Below are positions 60,958 to 64,000 of a stretch of DNA of 64,000 bases, one piece after another. The notes under the pieces are model-generated. The model had not been told where the DNA came from and searched no databases. It saw only the letters and a list, made by a program, of their open reading frames with translations. Origin of the DNA: CBDFNC01 sp965249895 (GTDB lineage Bacteria; Pseudomonadota; Gammaproteobacteria; Enterobacterales; CBDFNC01); contig CBDFNC010000001.1 in the NCBI GenBank assembly GCA_965249895.1, positions 186,001 through 250,000 of the forward strand, read 5' to 3'. Position 1 is the first letter of the stretch, and the number at the start of each line of letters is the position of its first letter. The position numbers and the translations under genes were made by a program.

Positions 60958-63900
60958 CTACTTCTTTGGTAACCACTCAAAAAAGTATGATGGTGTTTCT
61001 GTGTTTATCATTGGATAAGCTTTAAGTCCGGGGTTACCAAACATATCCACAGGCTTCATATTTTTGAAGAAATCTTCTTTCAGGAATACTTGTGGCAATG
61101 CCTTGTAGCCGTCCGGATTTAAGTGCTGGTTCGCAATTGTTCTTCCAAATGCTGCTTCACCATAAGGTATAGCTCCATTAACTTGGAAGTACTGCACGTT
61201 AGCCCTAAAGCTTGGATATTTTGAACCGTCAATCTGCAGACCTTGACTTAGAATATTTGCATCGATGCTTCCATCCGGCAATGTCGCTCGTCTTATCGCA
61301 CTTGGAGTTGTGAAATAACTTCCAGCAGGTCCTGCATCCGCATCAAATACTACTTGAGCCAAAATCTTACCTTCAGGAAGAGCAATTGGCGTCATTGGAT
61401 CTTGACCAACATACGGGAACTGAGTTTGCCAGCTCTTAGCTAAATTAACAGCGTTGCCCGAATTGATTGGAACTATAGCAGGTTTTTTACCTTTGTATGC
61501 TTCAGAGGTTTTTTTGTGTTTCTGCGGTTTGTCTGTAGTAGAGTCAAATCGACTACTTTGCTCAGAAGTGCCCTGTGTATTTTGTGAAGGCTTTTTAACT
61601 CCACCTAAGCCAGCGATGATGCCTGAACTAACAGCGAGTTTCTTCGCTGTATCGAGGTCGGCACCTTGCGCTATAAAAAGCTCGGTAAAGTATTTTTCAG
61701 CATAAGCTTGGTTGTAGGACTCAGTTACTCCCTTGTTTGTGTTATCGAGCCCTTGCCAAACTTTTATCGCATCTTCGTTTTCTAATAGCCAATACGCTTC
61801 GTCGCCAGCTTTATAGCTATTCGCTACCTCATTTCCAGCTTGCTTACAGTATGATGTATCTGCAGCGCAGGCTGTGAGCGCTGCGTGCTCCTGTTCTTGA
61901 CTAAGGGTGGTATATTCTCGGGCAACATGATCCCGGCAGTTAGCATTATCGCCGCAATCCTTTAGGGCTTGCGCTGCATTCACTAACTGCTGATGACTTA
62001 AATGGTTAAAAGTGATTATGTTGCTGGCAGTGTTTTGGCCTGTATATACACCTTCGGCGTCGCCGGATGCGATAGCTCCTGCTGCAGCTCCTATAATTTG
62101 AGCTGCTTTAATTTTGTCTTCATTTAAGGTGAATAGGTCATCAATTAAATTAGAGGTAAGCTCGGTTGCTGCCCCTGCAGCAGCTCCCGCGACAAAGTCG
62201 CCACCTCCTAGTTCAGCAACCGCTCCCCCGGTAATGGCATGCAAAGCTGCTTTACTTATATCTCCATTGTTTAGACCATAATCCTGTGCAAGCCCACCAA
62301 TTTGATAAGCTGCAATGGCTCCGACTTCATTTGCCGCAGTGCTTCGTAGTGAGCTGAGGAATAAATCTTGAAAATCACCATTGCCAAAACCAGCGCCTAT
62401 CCCAGATTTAATCGCACTATGAGCTACTTTCTGGCCGATATCCCCTAGTGTTATGGCTTCGCCAGAAGGTAAGGAAATAACAGGGTTATCGGCTCCTAGA
62501 GCAGAGAGGTTAAGCTTGTCTGCGGCCAAACCTGCAATAGTATCAAAGCCGCTTATGGCACCAGCGGTAAGCATCGCGATGGCCAGTGCCTTAACCGTGT
62601 TTTTTGAGGCTAAATCGTTCAACGTAGCGCCAATCTCACCTTTATTATTGGCAAGTGTGATGGCGGCCTGTGAGAAGAGAGCTGAGCTTCCGGCTGTCAC
62701 TGCGGCGCCAGCGACCGCTCCGACGGACGTACCGACGCCTGCTGTAACAGCCGCTTCGGTAATAGCAGCCCCTGCTGCGCTCGCCGTACCGGCAGATACC
62801 ACTGTGACGACCACTGCGATAATTGCTGCAACAGCCGGACTCAAGCTTTCCTGCTCATATTCCCAGCTATCAAAGGTTTCACTGACAGCTTGCCAGTTGA
62901 TGTCGTCACGGTCGTTTAAGGTTTTTATCCACGCCAGATTTTCTTTTGTAGCGGGTATACTATCCAGGGCTTGGGCCAAACTTTGGCCTTGCTGCTGAAC
63001 GTAATCGACGTTCAGGCCAAGGGCGCTGCTGATGCTGAGCGATCCGCTATGTTCTATCTGGGTTAGCTTTCGAGTTTCACTGCTCTTACCTTGTCCCTTC
63101 ATTTTGACAAACAGGCCGCTTTCTGAACTCTCTTGCCGGAAACTGGCGGTCTCTTTGGCTGATAATAAGTTAACGGCTCCCGCGGTACTGCTGATGGTGA
63201 TATTACCGGCGCTCAGGCTGGCTGCTTGTAAAGTGATGTCGGCTTTGCTGGTGAGTAGTATATCGCTGCCGTGAATTTCGCTGCTTACTACTGTGGTTTG
63301 GCTTTGTTCTGTTTCCAGGCTGTCTTTGCCAAGCAGGCTGGAACTCTCTTTTTTATCCAGTGAGTAGCTGAAGTCCTGTACTGTGACCAGTGACAAAGCG
63401 CCACCTGCATCCAGATGAACAGTGTCTCCAGCAACTATCTTGCTGCCGGCCAGTGTAATGTCTTGTTCAGCTGTGATGTTGACGTCTTCACCTGCGGTAA
63501 TTTCGCTGGCTTGATGAGAGACAGTATCAGTAGTTTGCTTTAAAGCGCCGTTGCGAGTTTCGTAGTCTGATGAAGTTTGGTTTGTAGCTGCAATTAAGGT
63601 GACGTTACCGTTCGCATGCAGGTTGGCTTTTTCTTCCGCGCTTATGTGGCTGCCATCGATATTAATGTCACCACGTGAATGAATATTTAGGTTCCCGCCG
63701 CTGCTTAGTTTACTTTGCTTGCTGTCGATTTTAAGTTTGAAAGAGTTATAGTTACTTCCTTGATAGGTTTGCTGCTCCTTTAAAATACCTGCGGTGAGTG
63801 ACACGCTGTCTGAGTCTATATTCAGATCTTTTAATGCGCTGATATCTCCAGCCAGGTTTAGTAGTTCTCCCGCACTGACTATATTCAGCTCCCCTCCAGC

Positions 63901-64000
63901 CGCAATTACAGCATCAGGACCAATCTCTGTTCGGGTATGTACAAGGGCGGGCAGTGTAATGCCCGGAGCACCCGTATCGATTTTCGCCTGAATTTCCGCC
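60958..64000 (-). CDS. CdiA-type contact-dependent inhibition exoprotein, C-terminal part (runs off the right edge)
   Basis: The frame is open from 64000 to the TAG at 60958-60960, about 1,013 codons; a GTG near 63804 is internal. Order: filamentous-haemagglutinin repeats to about 63000 (G-D-I-N-I-D-G-S-H-I-S, I-V-A-G-D-T-V-H-L-D-A-G-G), a hydrophobic alanine-rich stretch, a DUF637-like region (D-I-G-Q-K-V-A-H-S-A-I), a cysteine-bearing pretoxin region with L-L-E-N-E-D where VENN would lie, and a ~170-residue toxin tail from about 61470. The tail (G-S-Y-F-T-T-P-S-A-I-R-R-A-T) is a type I do not recognise. cdiB should lie beyond the window. Confidence 0.88.
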   Translation of the reverse strand, partial: AEIQAKIDTGAPGITLPALVHTRTEIGPDAVIAAGGELNIVSAGELLNLAGDISALKDLNIDSDSVSLTAGILKEQQTYQGSNYNSFKLKIDSKQSKLSSGGNLNIHSRGDINIDGSHISAEEKANLHANGNVTLIAATNQTSSDYETRNGALKQTTDTVSHQASEITAGEDVNITAEQDITLAGSKIVAGDTVHLDAGGALSLVTVQDFSYSLDKKESSSLLGKDSLETEQSQTTVVSSEIHGSDILLTSKADITLQAASLSAGNITISSTAGAVNLLSAKETASFRQESSESGLFVKMKGQGKSSETRKLTQIEHSGSLSISSALGLNVDYVQQQGQSLAQALDSIPATKENLAWIKTLNDRDDINWQAVSETFDSWEYEQESLSPAVAAIIAVVVTVVSAGTASAAGAAITEAAVTAGVGTSVGAVAGAAVTAGSSALFSQAAITLANNKGEIGATLNDLASKNTVKALAIAMLTAGAISGFDTIAGLAADKLNLSALGADNPVISLPSGEAITLGDIGQKVAHSAIKSGIGAGFGNGDFQDLFLSSLRSTAANEVGAIAAYQIGGLAQDYGLNNGDISKAALHAITGGAVAELGGGDFVAGAAAGAATELTSNLIDDLFTLNEDKIKAAQIIGAAAGAIASGDAEGVYTGQNTASNIITFNHLSHQQLVNAAQALKDCGDNANCRDHVAREYTTLSQEQEHAALTACAADTSYCKQAGNEVANSYKAGDEAYWLLENEDAIKVWQGLDNTNKGVTESYNQAYAEKYFTELFIAQGADLDTAKKLAVSSGIIAGLGGVKKPSQNTQGTSEQSSRFDSTTDKPQKHKKTSEAYKGKKPAIVPINSGNAVNLAKSWQTQFPYVGQDPMTPIALPEGKILAQVVFDADAGPAGSYFTTPSAIRRATLPDGSIDANILSQGLQIDGSKYPSFRANVQYFQVNGAIPYGEAAFGRTIANQHLNPDGYKALPQVFLKEDFFKNMKPVDMFGNPGLKAYPMINTETPSYFFEWLPKK

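Noticed and set aside
63804..64000. GTG near 63804 as the start of the CdiA-type gene
   Set aside because: The frame continues upstream to the window edge with the same haemagglutinin-like repeats, so the start lies outside.
1..64000. tRNA or rRNA genes
   Set aside because: No cloverleaf with conserved T-loop sequence and no rRNA signature was noticed on either strand.

Overview
The window reads as chromosomal DNA of a marine or aquatic gammaproteobacterium, most likely of the order Alteromonadales. This is inferred from the mixture of genes: a glycine-cleavage operon with an XRE-cupin regulator, acuI, an FTR1-less ZntA-type ATPase, a PEP-CTERM protein, DUF481 and DUF3541-type proteins, a Cache/HD-GYP sensor and a CDI locus. 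No rRNA or tRNA gene was seen, so the taxonomic call rests on gene content only.

Layout. 0-3.3 kb: a divergent LysR / DoxX-pirin pair, a PTS remnant, purU and a small secreted protein. 3.7-9.1 kb is accessory DNA: a GNAT gene behind a decayed MerR-methyltransferase gene, a small operon with an ABA4-like (DUF4281) membrane protein, a P-loop kinase, a RES-Xre toxin-antitoxin pair with a heptanucleotide array upstream, and a dispersed non-coding repeat. 9.2-21.7 kb is mostly housekeeping and sensing: a zntA-type metal ATPase behind a MerR-type promoter, a HAD phosphatase, rtcB, an HD-GYP phosphodiesterase, a solute-binding protein, RidA, cysteine dioxygenase and a divergent quinone-oxidoreductase / LysR pair. 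21.9-31.7 kb is one-carbon metabolism: sdaA-glyA-gcvH-gcvP in one minus-strand operon, a divergent XRE-cupin regulator, and gcvT placed separately.

32-37 kb holds a PEP-CTERM protein with a decayed partial copy, MITE and REP-like repeats, a frameshifted LysR gene, a DUF3541-type protein and an arylamine N-acetyltransferase. 37.3-42.9 kb is a five-gene Lol-like envelope operon: LolA-like protein, two FtsX-type permeases, an ATPase and an outer-membrane barrel. Four 151-bp tandem copies of the second permease's 5' end sit just before that permease. 42.9-47 kb: a DUF481 barrel, lhgO, a glutathionyl-hydroquinone reductase fragment and nagA. 47.3-51.3 kb: an IS630-family transposase beside an AbrB-like gene, a MITE, acuI and a LysR gene. 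51.8-54.9 kb: a secreted Fn3-like protein and a lipoprotein/M48 protease pair.

55.3-64 kb is a plastic island downstream of a contact-dependent-inhibition locus. A large CdiA-type exoprotein enters from the right edge and is followed by a probable immunity gene. Beyond it, two copies of a ~0.6 kb Nudix segment enclose decayed genes, a half-dead toxin-antitoxin pair, an integrase remnant and IS630 copies. I read this as the debris of displaced toxin/immunity modules.

The most unusual items are the 151-bp tandem array of overlapping mini-ORFs inside the Lol-like operon, the Nudix-bounded CDI module debris, and a perfect hairpin whose 3' arm contains the Shine-Dalgarno sequence of the HAD gene.
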